Under the pieces are notes generated by a model. The model was not told the DNA's origin, ran no database searches, and saw nothing but the letters and a program-made list of their open reading frames with translations. Position numbers and translations under genes: made by a program. A stretch of DNA of 64,000 nucleotides from Carex sylvatica (lineage: Eukaryota > Streptophyta > Magnoliopsida > Poales > Cyperaceae), in the NCBI GenBank assembly GCA_964058845.1, contig CAXKVR010000315.1:62001-126000 (forward strand). Direction: 5' to 3'. Of the stretch, positions 24,415 through 35,979 are shown piece after piece (position 1 is the first letter of the stretch; each line of letters begins with the position of its first letter).

Positions 24415-26525
24415 ATGGGTGATTATTGATTTAATTAGAGTTTTTTTCGGATTCAATACAAAGGAAAAAATAAATGAATGTTCAAATTAATATGTTTAGT
24501 ATAACTTATATATTGTTCGTGATTATAATACATGTGCATGTATTGAAATAACTTTTAGGTGGTGATCTGATATTGATAGTTTAATTGTACCCGTTGAATC
24601 TGGAACATTGGAGCACTTGACAACCATTGTCAAGTTTTAAAAAAAAAGGTTTGAAATATTTAATAAATTCTTTTGGCTTAATATTATAATTAGTGAGTTA
24701 TTATGATTAGTTTTTTTTGTACTAATAACTTCAATTTTAGAATTTTAAATCAAATGACTTACGACATAATGTTTACAATAAAATAGTGAACAATATTTTA
24801 CCCTTTCATTTCCATGACATTATTCTTAATCTTAAAGAAAAAAAAGGAGCTTGAAAAGGCCAATCCAAAATATATCTGTTCGGAGCCATTCTGGGTTAGA
24901 TCAAAGATTTATGTGAAATCACAGTCGTCTGATACATTTTGTTAATGGTTGTTCTGTTTTACTTGGCACAGTTGGCATCATATAAAGCATTTTTTTTTTT
25001 AGTTATGCCGTAAACTTTTGTGTATGCTTTAAATGCGACGTCTCTTTCTATGCTTTCTTCATGGAGATGATCTCCATGGCTCATCCCCTGTTATGTCTTC
25101 TTAAGAAGATGCCAACAGAAGTGGTTATTCTTGAAAATATCATTATTACTGATGCTCCTCTTGGATTTTGAGTTTAGTGGATATCTGGATGTTCCGATCG
25201 ACTTTGTCTCCTCTCCCCCTTAGAAATTTTTTTTGCCTCCCCTCTGAATGTTTGATTTGTAATTCGGGTTAAATTTAGAGTTAAACTTAAAATAAATTTC
25301 TTGAATTATGATTGGTAATTAGAATTATAGGTTAGATAATTTAAAATTATAAGTTAAAGCATTATTTTTTTATCGACTACCTAATTAGGTAACGGGTTTA
25401 AACTTGATTAGCTATTTAAATCTGATTTGATATTTTTTTTTGCTCCCTTGACAAAAATTTTGAGTCCGCACCTGCTGATAAGTATTTTTATCCATTTTTA
25501 ACCTTACAAATAGAACAAATTATTGTAGTGACCTGTCCTAAGAATGTTGATAGATGTAATTGAGAAATGTCTCCATGTTTATTGTCATTTTGACATATAT
25601 TTCCCAAATTCAAAATTGCTAGTTTTTTGACTTGGATTAACAATTCATAACATGTAAATAAAAAAACAATACTCCTAAATGATAATTGTAGTTCACTAGA
25701 ATTAATTAAGTTTGCAAATTTGCATCACATATTGAATGTAAACGATCATGCATGAATATCATTTTATTTATTTATTTTTTATGGTTAACGGTAAAAACCG
25801 ACAACATATATATTGATTAAAAAAAAATATTTACAAAGTCGTAATCATCCTAAGGCCTCCCCCCCGCACACTATCTATACAACCGAGGAGACCATTTTAT
25901 TACATTTTTCATGTTCCGTTAAACGGATTCTAAAGGAAAAATAAGTTACACTCCAAAGTAAAAAAATGTAAATGTAAATTATAACAACTCAGCAAGTACG
26001 CAGCCATTTCTCCACTCCGAGAGCAGTATAAATTATGAGATGATGCACGGCTCTGGATCCGGGCTGGCAGGGGACTCCTGAAGCGGCGTAAAACACTTTG
26101 GAACGTGGTATGGGCAGTAGGGCCGGGCTTGGGTACTCTGAAGAGAGAGAAACAGAAGGCTCTTCTCGAACAAGCGTTATTGAAGTCGACCAACTGACCA
26201 TGTTCAAATTTCGGCTCAAGTCAAGGGAATCAAGTTGTTTAAATAGATGTATGATTAATGATCTAGGATTTTTTTTTTCAGATTCTATGCAAAATATAAA
26301 ATGAAAGGAAGTTCAGTTTTGCTTAATGTGACTCAATTTTGCCTATGTGGACAGTTTGATTATATATGTTGATTTTTAGCCGTTAGCTTAAGATTTCTTG
26401 GCTTTAAAAGGGAAATTGAGTAATTATGATTAGGTTTAAATATTTTTTATTTGTATTGATAAGTTCAATTTATAACCTTACATAAGATGGCATGAGACTT
26501 AATATTCACAATCAAATTTGCTTCT
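24415..26525. other. 3' flank of FUT-D within the duplication
   Basis: This matches 56367-58154 apart from insertions and deletions. A private segment at about 25157-25477 interrupts the match and ends near TTTTGAGTCCGCACCTG, suggesting a small transposon. The block at about 25980-26250 is richer in G and C than its surroundings and conserved in both copies, but neither strand keeps one reading frame in both, so I cannot name a gene. Confidence 0.55.
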
Positions 26526-27125
26526 AGTTTCGACAAAACGTGCGAATGTATAAAGTTTAAAATCTGGGCCGGCCTCTGGGGGTGTTCAAACAGTTAGTTC
26601 GGTTCAAATTGAAGTAAAATAATCAAATTAAATTTTTCTTCGATTTTCAAAAATAAAACCGAACTGAGCTAATTAAACCTATTAACCGATTAAGAATCAA
26701 ACTGAACAAACCGAAGTAAGCCTATTGGTACCATTATTAACCAAAAGAATACATTATCATACACAACAATTAAAATTCTGTTTGGTTCGGTCCCAATCTC
26801 ATAAGATTTTACAATTTTAATCAGGCCATTGTTCTTCTTTTTCTTTAGCAATTGTTGATACTATTTGTTAACTAATTACTTCACTTTCAATCTCATATGG
26901 TTTTTTCTTCTTTGGCAAATATTCTTCTTGGAAAATTATTTCGACAGATCGCCATGGACCCATGGTTGCTAAATGCAAAGAGGCTAAGATGCCAACTTGA
27001 GAGGAAGTAGGAAGTGATAATTCTGTCTGCTTACTGTCTATTGAATGGTGTAATAAAATGTTCATATTGTGTTTTTATTCTTTTTTTTTAATCTTATTTG
27101 TTTAATTCTTCAATTAACCCTTCAG

Positions 27126-27643
27126 GCAATGATATTGCTTCTGGTCCTGTTTGGATGGAATACATTGCATTCTTGAAGTCTAAGCCGGTGCCTTGCTCAT
27201 CCTTCTTTTTCTTTAACATTGCAAAACCCCCTAAATTTATCAGAAACTAAAAATAGAAGGTTCATCATTGGACAAATAAAAATAAGTCTGTACAGTTAAG
27301 AAACATCATAACAATATGTTTAATGAGAGATAGTGATGCAGATAATATGCCCTTTGTCAAAAGATCTGTTACTGCATTTATTTAATACTCAGTACATGCA
27401 AATTTGAATTTGTCCAATAAATGCAGGGCTCTTTTGCAAATTGCTGATTTTTTTTATTTCTTCTGGCCTCTTTTGTAATTAGTATTACTTTTTTCTCTTT
27501 AGGTCGCATTCCCTCAGGAAGAGTCACAATGCATGACTTTTATGTGCAAGGTGTACAAGAAAGCAATCCTCAAACCAATGCATTATCTGGACCAGCTCTG
27601 GAGGGACTATGAAATGTTTGAGAATTCTGTCAGTCGAACTCTG
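27126..27643 (+). pseudogene. CSTF77: CstF77 (cleavage stimulation factor subunit 77) gene fragment, two exons
   Basis: Two exon-like pieces, 27126-27187 and 27503-27643, have AG before and GT after them and intact frames. The first reads ASGPVWMEYIAFLKS. The second includes PQEESQCMTFMCKVYKKAI and LDQLWRDYEMFENSVSRTL. These match part of the HAT-repeat region of plant CstF77, the scaffold of the polyadenylation factor CstF, as I remember it (ASGPxWxEYIAFLKSLP; EQLWKDYENFENSVSR). The retained intron says the piece came from genomic DNA rather than from a processed transcript. No preceding or following exons of the roughly 700-residue protein were found nearby, so it is a captured or duplicated fragment, not a working gene. 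Confidence 0.75.
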
Positions 27644-28679
27644 GTAAATTGACTCCGTCACACCAATTCTTCTATTTTGCTACCTTTTAAAACTGTCTAC
27701 TTGATCAAAGCTCATATGTTCTTCAACTTTCTCAGGACATCCATTACCATTGTGCAGGTGGAAAGAGTCAATGAGAATGAAGATTTACTTCATCCAACTG
27801 TCTAATTGATCATTTCAAAATTGCTCCAGTATCAACTGTTATATATCCTATAAAGGAAAAAAAAAAACTCCGTGCTAATTAAAGGAATGAAGACGCATTC
27901 AACGAAAAAAAAGGAAGATATATGCCTAAATAAAATGAACTGTACTTGGGGTATTTTTTCTGCTATTCTTCTTCTGATTGTGACATCCTAAATAGTTAGA
28001 AAGACATATTCAACGTAAGAAATTGACAACTATCTAATAAAATATCTATGTTTTCTTTTACCTACAGTCAAAACCACACGGTAACTGGACATGAAATAAA
28101 ACACCATAACTAAAGCTCCTCAAATAAAAGAACAATAGCAGCAACAAGCCAACATCCACAAACATCAGCAGCATATTGCGGCGTAGCCACAACTCAAAGC
28201 ACCTAATTTACAAACAACATGGGGTTTTATGTGGGATCTAATGTGGCCAACAATTTACGTTCAGATATGTGTTTCTGTGTTGATTTGGAAAAAGTGGGAG
28301 GACTTGGATTCAGAGCATAGTGATAAATGAATTATTCAAGTTCAGTTCGACAGGGTAAAAGTTTTGTGATTTTGGTATAATTTGGAAATGATTTAGAATT
28401 ATCCGGACAAGAGATCTCAGTCCCACAAGGAGGCAAAGAAGAAAAAGTTCGAGAATATTTCGATCAAAATTCAATCAACCGAATAATTCGGCGTTTAGTT
28501 TGCCATCACAAAAAAGAAAATTATTCACAAATCTTGTAACTATGATCCTGAGAGCTAACTCAGCTCCAAAGTTTGGATCAAGGCCACATACTCGGCACTA
28601 TCTAGGTCATAAAAAATACAAGATACTCAATCTATTTTTCTATATTATTCAATAATAATTTCTAAAAATGTCTCATTAG

Positions 28680-29117
28680 TTATGTGTTCCAATCATGCCT
28701 CAAATATTTATCTTCGTTTTCAAAGTTAAAACAATTGATCTAAACTGTATAACATGATCTCCATATTACAATATTCTTGAAACCATATTTTATAATTTTT
28801 TTGAATTTTTTTAACTATTTTTTTATATAGGTAAAAAATATTATTTTATTCAGGAGATTTTGAATCATCCAAAAATAGTGATTTTGTATCTTTTTACAAA
28901 ATTAGTAAAGAAATTTTTAAAAAAAAACGTAAAATCTGGTCTCCAAATATATTTTAATATGGAGAATAATTAAACATTTCAGTGATTTTGTATCTTTTTA
29001 CAAAATTAGTAAAAAAATTTAAAAAAAACGTAAAATTTGGGCTCCAAATATATTTTAATATGGAGAATAATTAAATATTTCAGATAAATTATTTAGACTT
29101 TAAAAATAGAAAATAAA
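28680..29117. mobile_element. Foldback MITE related to the TIC22-intron element
   Basis: The left arm contains CCAATCATGCCTCAAAT and TTCAAAGTTAAAACA, close to the arms of the 4584-4980 element. The right arm repeats the A-rich part twice (28870-28990 and about 28980-29080), an internal duplication of about 105 bp. The exact ends are unclear. Confidence 0.55.
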
Positions 29118-29327
29118 AATAATGTGAGCTGTTCAGATTGACATTTTAACAAAGTACGTTCTTTATTTTCTATTACAAAGCAAAACAGTGCAAAACAATG
29201 TTTTTTTACTGATTATGAATAGAACAGGTCAATCGTCAAGTCATGAGAGAAAAAAACAGGGGCAGAAAAAACTGTGGGCCTTTAAAATTTCTTTATTTCT
29301 TTCATTACTGGGCAAAGCTGCAGTTTA

Positions 29328-31065
29328 CCGCCATTTTTATTAATATCCAAAAAAAAAAAAATTTAAAAATGCTCCTACTATCTGTTTTTTTCAAAACTGT
29401 CCTGACTTTCAGGCCCACGGACGGCCAAAAAATCTCACCAGACCGTCCCCATCATGGGGCGGTCCTCTATTTTTTTTTAGAGATATTAATATTTTGATTT
29501 AAATTATTTTGTGAAGAAATTTTTTTTTTATTTAGAGTGTACGTCAAAAAATAAGACATTTGATATATTTATGAAGTGATGTAGTAACTCTTTACTACGA
29601 TTTATACATGATACGCGCATGGCATATAGTTATGAAGTTTTCTTAGCCTTGATTCTTTAATAATTTATTTTATTCAAATATACACAAGGAAATATAGTTA
29701 GATGAGTAAAGCTAGGGTGTGACCTGCTCACCAATAAAGTTTAGTGAGCATAACTCCAAAAGTATGTCGAATCGACGTCAAATGCCGAATCCAAACCGTT
29801 GAAATCCATGTACTTCATGAGTGATGCATATACATGTAAAATTTTGAAAGTTTCGAGTTTATTTGCTACACGGTCAAGTGGTTAAAGAAATAATAAAAAT
29901 TGAATGTATAAAATAACTTATAAATTAACTTATAAAATGTTCATTTCTTTGACCACTTGACCGTGTAGCAAATAAACTCGAAACTTTCAAAATTTTGTAT
30001 GTATATGCATCATTCATGAAGAACATAAATTTCAATGGTTTAGATTCGGCGTATGGAATCGATTCGATGAACTTTTAGAGTTGTGCTCACCAAACTCTCT
30101 TGGTGAGCACATCACACCCTAGCTTTACTCTAGTTAGATTGTCTCAATGATGTCAATTTTTTTTTTTTTAGAGAATAATTAGATTATTTGATTATTTGAT
30201 TATTGTCGACATATACCATTTGCTCGGAGATAGGCAAATGGACACAATAAATAGTAAATGCATTTTAAAATAATTATATGAATAATTCTTGAATAATATC
30301 TTAGGCTTATGACTAAAAAAATAATCTCTTAGTTATAGTTTCATTCTGAGTCCAACTTTGCACCTCTGTTTAACATAGCAAAATATCTCTAAAAATTATG
30401 AAAATTGACTGACATGCATTCTTAACATAATTGAAATTCTGACGCTCCGGATGCCTCTCACGATGCCCGAGGGTTCTCCTCCAGATAAAATTCAGATCTG
30501 TCTCGTTCTTTCCTTTCTGAAAAGTGGTCATACGTGCAAATCCGACTTTCCTAGCCAAAGTTATGGATATTTAAAGTTTTTCGAAAGCTGAACTTTGAAA
30601 ATTCATAACTAATTGTAGAAAAATCCAAATAAATTGAAATTTATTTCAATTATGTGTAAATCTGTATACTCTACATGCTCGTATAATCACTTTTGCAGTT
30701 TGGTCCCTGTATCAATCCAGACTTATACTGGTAAATCAGTCCAGACTAGCTAGTCTGGACTGATACATGGATCAAAATGCAAAAGTGATTTGAGTATGGA
30801 ATGTCTAATAGGATCATTGAGTATGAAATTCAGATCCTAGATACCTGAGGTTCAATTATAAAATCTGAATCATTTTTTAAATTGCTCCGCTAGAACACGC
30901 TATTAAGAACCTTGTTTTTGGCATACAAGAAATTTTTTTCTTCACGAAATTATTTAAATCTGGTGGGTTTCTTGGGCCGCATGTGGGCTTGGCAGTCAGG
31001 GCAGTTTTGAAAAAAAAAATAGGTGGCAGGGGCATTTTTTTTTTGGGTATTAATAAAAATGGCCG
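29328..31065. mobile_element. Mutator-like element, non-autonomous, 1.74 kb with long inverted ends
   Basis: An exact 9-bp duplication TGCAGTTTA flanks it (29319-29327 and 31066-31074). The terminal inverted repeats are about 110 bp, recognisable by CGCCATTTTTATTAAT at the left and ATTAATAAAAATGGC at the right, with poly-A/T and GCCCA words inside. The empty site survives in duplication copy 1, where CTGCAGTTTACAAG (18135-18148) is uninterrupted. Inside there is no transposase-like frame, only a nested MITE (29704-30130) and AT-rich DNA. Confidence 0.85.
29704..30130. mobile_element. Mutator-type foldback MITE nested in the 1.74-kb element
   Basis: A 427-bp near-perfect palindrome with ends GAGTAAAGCTAGGGTGTG and CACACCCTAGCTTTACTC. 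The exact 9-bp target duplication is TAGTTAGAT (29695-29703 and 30131-30139). Long arms such as TTTGCTACACGGTCAAGTGG pair with their complement around a centre near 29900, so a transcript would form a long hairpin. Confidence 0.87.
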
Positions 31066-31099
31066 TGCAGTTTACAATAAATATATATATATATATATA

Positions 31100-31521
31100 G
31101 AGGTTGGCTACTATGCTTATATAAGCATATCCCCACATATGCTTATAACTCATTTTTGTATTTTCAATGTTCAAATGGTTGATCAGAACCGTTCATCTTT
31201 TTCTCCATATTAATATATTCTTGGAGACCAAATTTTATATTTTTCTGAATTATTTTACTATTTATTAAGCCACTTTGAAAATCGCTGATCTAACGGTGGC
31301 TTAACAAAACAGTAAAATTAGAAGCCACCGTTGGATCAGAGATTTTCAAATTAGCTTAATAAATAGTAAAAAAAATCAGAAAAATGTAAAATTTGGTCTC
31401 CAAAAATATATTAATATGGAGAACAAGATAAACGGTTCCGATCGACCATTTGGACATTGACAATACAAAAATGAGTTATAAGCATATGTGGGGATATGCT
31501 TATATAAGCATAGTAGCCAAC

Positions 31522-31524
<3 letters not shown>
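31100..31524. mobile_element. Foldback MITE, GAGGTTGGCTAC family
   Basis: The inverted ends are GAGGTTGGCTACTATGC and its complement, with (TA)n on both sides serving as target. Nearly the whole length is palindromic. It is close to the element at 20041-20464. Confidence 0.82.
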
Positions 31525-31584
<60 letters not shown>

Positions 31585-31588
<4 letters not shown>

Positions 31589-31993
31589 TGGGCTATGATA
31601 CATTGCAATGAATATGTATTTTTGTGCATTGGACCATAAATCACCGATTCAAAGTCCAAATGACCGATCCAAACCGTTCATCTTGTTCTCCATATTAATA
31701 TGTGCTTGGAGACCAAATTTTACATTTTTTAGAATTATTTTACTATTTATTAAGCCACTTTGAAATCTCTGATCCAACGGTAACAGTAAAATCAAAAGGC
31801 ATCATTGGATTAGTGATTTCAAAGTGGCTTAATAAATAGTAAAAAAATTCCAAAAAATGTAAAATTTGGTCTCTAAACACATATTAATATGAAGAACAAG
31901 ATGAACGGTTTGGATCGGTCATTTGGACTTTAAATCCGATGATTTATGGTCCAATACACAAAAATACCTATGCATTGCAATGTACCATAGCCC

Positions 31994-31996
<3 letters not shown>
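31585..31996. mobile_element. Foldback MITE, GAGATGGGCTATGATAC family
   Basis: The ends GGGCTATGATACATTGCA and TGCAATGTACCATAGCCC are inverted. The left side is a (TA)n(GA)n tract and the right a (CT)n(TA)n tract, so the flanking microsatellites mirror each other too. It is related to 20507-20922. Confidence 0.78.
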
Positions 31997-32034
<38 letters not shown>

Positions 32035-32441
32035 GTGACTAATATGCTTTCGGAAGCATATGGACCGAAGTGCTTACGGTCTAAATTTGAAATTTTAAAA
32101 CTCAAAAAGTCGATCGGAACATTTATTCTTGCTCTCCATATTAATATGTGTTTGGAGACCAAATTTTACATTTTTCTAATTTTTTTTACTATTTATTAAG
32201 CCACTTTGAAAATCGTTGATCCAACGGTTTTACTGTTTGGTTAAGCCACCGTTGGATCAGCAATTTTCAAAGTGGCTTAATAAATAGTAAACAAATTCAG
32301 AAAAATATAAAATTTGGTTTCCAAGCACATATTAATATGGAGAACAAGATGAACGGTTCGGATCGACTTCTTGAGTTTTGAAATTTCAAATTTGGACCGT
32401 AAGCACTTCGGACCATATGCTTCCGAATGCACATTAGCCAC
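32035..32441. mobile_element. Foldback MITE, GTGACTAATATGC family (progenitor type of the array MITE)
   Basis: A 407-bp element with ends GTGACTAATATGCTTTCGGA and TTCCGAATGCACATTAGCCAC in (TA)n. The MITE inside every array monomer is the same length and almost the same sequence, so this copy or a close sister founded that part of the array. Confidence 0.83.
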
Positions 32442-32481
32442 TATATATATATATATCTATATCTATATATATATATATATA

Positions 32482-32858
32482 GAGGAGGGATCGGATGACA
32501 CTCTTTTTTGGTGATATCGGATGACACTGTTCATTTTTAAAGTCCAAACGGTCGATCCAAACCGTTCAACTTGATGGATATGTTAAAATGTGCTTGCAAA
32601 TCAAATTTTACATTTTTCAGAATTTTTTTACTATTTATTCAGATGGGTACAAAATTCAACGGTCTGAATATAGCAATTTTGTTAAATACTTAATAAATAG
32701 TAAAACAATTCTGAAAAATGTAAAATTTGTTCTGCAAGTACATTTTAACATATCCATTAGGATGAACAGTTTGGATTGACCGTTTGGACTTTAGAAACTT
32801 TAAAAATAGACGGTGTCATCCGGTATCACTAAAAAAAGATGTCATCCGATCCCTCCTC
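32482..32858. mobile_element. Foldback MITE, GAGGAGGGATCGGATGACA family
   Basis: The ends GAGGAGGGATCGGATGACAC and GTGTCATCCG...CCCTCCTC are inverted. The 9 bases on each side are TA repeats, compatible with a 9-bp duplication within the microsatellite. It ends just before the array. Confidence 0.82.
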
Positions 32859-34164
32859 ATATATATATATATATATATGCGCGCGCGCAGGACAAGTTGA
32901 GAAAACAAAGAAAAGAGAGATTCGCTATGATGGTACGTACACCAGTACGGATATTATATATAGTAATAATTCAATATGATAAGAATATATGATTATATGA
33001 CTAGAATTAAAAAAAAAAATTTATGAGGGTCGCATATATGAAACTTAAGTATAAAATTATTTATGATTATTCACTAGAACAGATTCAAATCGTGTATACA
33101 GTTACCGAATCGTGTATGTATATTGATCTAATGTACACAGTTAGTTAAACACAACTGTCTATACACAATTCGGTAACCATATAGAAAGTATTTCTCTATA
33201 TCTATACATGACACTCGCTGATATAGTCGTGTAACTGTGTGTCATTAGTTTTTTGAACCGTGTATGATCGCATTTTATGTACTAGTAATAATATGCTTAT
33301 ATAGCTATATTGATGAGCAGGGGCAGAGCCAGACTTTCAGACTATGGGTGTCAAACACATATGGGGTCAATAATATAAAAAATTTCTACAAAGAATGGGA
33401 ATCAATTTTGTAGTACCATGCTATTTTACTCATAACTTAATAGAAAATCATATATAAATATAAAATTTTTGAAAACAAAAATAGAAGTCAAATGACTCCA
33501 TTCTCCTTCCTAAAAAAAATGGGTGATTGGACCTCCACCATCTTAAAAAAAGAAAGAAAAGAATACAGTTATATGATATGATGTGTTTGAGAAATTGAAT
33601 ATATGATACAAGTTAAGAATATTGAATATGTTTACTAGAGGAAAGATTGTTTGATAATTTCTTATTATACAAGCAATAGAATTAATACAGCGATATGATG
33701 TTTTAAGAAATTCAAAATATGATGCACGTAGTTAAGAATATAAATATTTATTAGAGGACAGATTTTTTGATAATTTATTAGTATGACAAGCAATATAAAT
33801 TTATAAATAATACTACAATTTAAAATTCAACGTTGTAAATATGATATACATTATTCACATTTTATTTTTATAAAGTGGGATAAAATATGATATATATTTT
33901 TAACTGTACATCAAGTGACATAAAATTTAAATGTAAATAGAATATTCTTAATTCATCATCAAATATTAATGACCAATTGACCACCTCAAAAAAATAGTAA
34001 AAAAATTATAAAAAAATTATAAAAAAATGTAAAATTTGGTTTGCAAGTACATATTCATATGGAGATCATGTTGAACAGTTCGGATCGACCGCTAGAATTT
34101 TTAAATCACAAATATTGAGGCTTTGCACGGAGACCCTCTATGCTACGCGTAGCACCATAGCCAA

Positions 34165-34210
<46 letters not shown>

Positions 34211-34214
<4 letters not shown>

Positions 34215-34617
34215 CTAATATGCTTTCAGAAGCATATGGACCGAAGTGCTTACGGTCTAAATTTAAAATTTCAAAACTCAAAAAGTCGATCGGAACCTTT
34301 ATTCTTGTTCTCCATATTAATATGTGCTTGGAGACCAAATTTTACATTTTTCTAATTTTTTTTACTATTTATTAAGCCACTTTGAAAATCGTTGATCCAA
34401 CGGTTTTATTGTTTGGTTAAGCCACCGTTGGATCAGCAATTTTCAAAGTGGCTTAATAAATAGTAAACAAATTCAGAAAAATATAAAATTTGGTCTCCAA
34501 GCACATATTAATATGGAGAACAAGATGAACGGTTCGGATTGACTTTTTGAGTTTTAAAATTTTAAATTTGAACCGTAAGCACTTCGGACCATATGCTTCC
34601 GAATGCACATTAGCCAC
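34211..34617. mobile_element. MITE inside the array monomer (representative copy)
   Basis: This 407-bp element recurs in every monomer junction (next at about 35976, 37741, 39488, 41251, 42998, 44761 and 46524). The ends are GTGACTAATATGCTTTCAGA and CGAATGCACATTAGCCAC, with (TA)n on both sides. Because it lies at the same place in all units it was multiplied with the monomer and did not insert eight times. Confidence 0.85.
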
Positions 34618-35931
34618 TATATATATATATATATATATATGTGCTACATTGACGCAGGACAAGTTGAGAAAACAAAGAAAAGAGAGATTCGCTATGATGG
34701 TACGTACACCAGTACGGATATTATATATAGTAATAATTCAATATGATAAGAATATATGATTATATGACTAGAATTAAAAAAAAAAAATTTATGAAGGTCG
34801 CATATATGAAACTTAAGTATAAAATTATTTATGATTATTCACTAGAACAGATCCAAATCGTGTATACAGTTACCGAATCGTGTATGTATATTGATCTAAT
34901 GTACACAGTTAGTTAAACACAACTGTCTATACACGATTCGGTAACCATATAGAAAGTATTCCTCTATATCTATACACGACACTCGCTGATATAGTCGTGT
35001 AACCGTGTGTCATTAGCTTTTTGAACCGTGTATGATCGTATTTTATGTACTAGTAATAATATGCTTATATAGCTAGGTTGATGAGCAGGGGCGGAGCCAG
35101 AATTTCGAACTATGGGTGTCAAACACATATGGGATCAATAATATAAAAAATTTCTGCAGAGAATGTGGGTCAATTTTGTAATATCATGCTATTTTACTCA
35201 TAATTTAATAGAGAATCATATATAAATATAAAATAAATAAAAAAAATAGAAGTCAAATGACCTCATTCCTCATTCCTAAAAAAAAAAGGGTGATTGGACC
35301 TCCACCATCTTAAAAAAAAGAAGAAAAAAATACAGTTATATGATATGATGTGTTTGAGAAATTGAATATATGATACAAGTTAAGAATATTGAATATGTTT
35401 ACTAGAGGAAAGATTGTTTGATAATTTCTTATTATACAAGCAATAGAATTAATACAGCGATATGATGTTTTAAGAAATTCAAAATATGATGCACGTAGTT
35501 AAGAATATAAATATTTATTAGAGGACAGATTTTTTGATAATTTATTAGTATGACAAGCAATATAAATTTATAAATAATACTACAATTTAAAATTCAACGT
35601 TGTAAATATGATATACATTATTCACATTTTATTTTTATAAAGTGGGATAAAATATGATATATATTTTTAACTGTACATCAAGTGACATAAAATTTAAATG
35701 TAAATAGAATATTCTTAATTCATCATCAAATATTAATGACCAATTGACCACCTCAAAAAAATAGTAAAAAAATTATAAAAAAATTATAAAAAAATGTAAA
35801 ATTTGGTTTGCAAGTACATATTCATATGGAGATCATGTTGAACGGTTCGGATCGACCGCTAGAATTTTTAAATCACAAATATTGAGGCTTTGCACGGAGA
35901 CCCTCTATGCTACGCGTAGCACCATAGCCAA

Positions 35932-35979
<48 letters not shown>

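Larger units (their letters stand above)
17861..26525 (+). repeat. Segmental duplication, copy 1 (carries FUT-D)
   Basis: The parts 17861-18150 and 18351-26525 have clear counterparts at 29132-29328 and 48721-58154, in the same order and orientation. The shared part covers the upstream region, both FUT exons, the intron, the 3' flank and a GC-richer block at 25980-26250. Similarity stops sharply at 26525 and 58154, after AATCAAATTTGCTTCT. The copies differ by private insertions. Copy 1 has the 19740-20922 MITE cluster and about 320 bp near 25157-25477. Copy 2 has a Mutator-like element, a MITE nest, the satellite array and a CACTA element. Confidence 0.85.
26526..29131. other. Spacer between the two duplication copies
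   Basis: This stretch has no counterpart elsewhere in the window. It contains a GGGGTGTTCAAACAG-type low-complexity segment at about 26579-26720 (Gln/Phe-like AACCGAAC words typical of decayed MITEs), a CstF77 gene fragment at 27126-27643 and a foldback MITE at about 28680-29117. The rest is AT-rich without recognisable genes. Confidence 0.5.

Noticed and set aside
29243..29497. 84-codon frame near 29.3 kb
   Set aside because: It crosses the left end of the Mutator-like element and poly-A tracts, with no domain or conservation in copy 1.
35085..35130. hAT end CAGGGGCGGAGCCAG in each array body
   Set aside because: The sequence resembles a hAT terminus, but no matching inverted end or 8-bp duplication was found, so no element is annotated.
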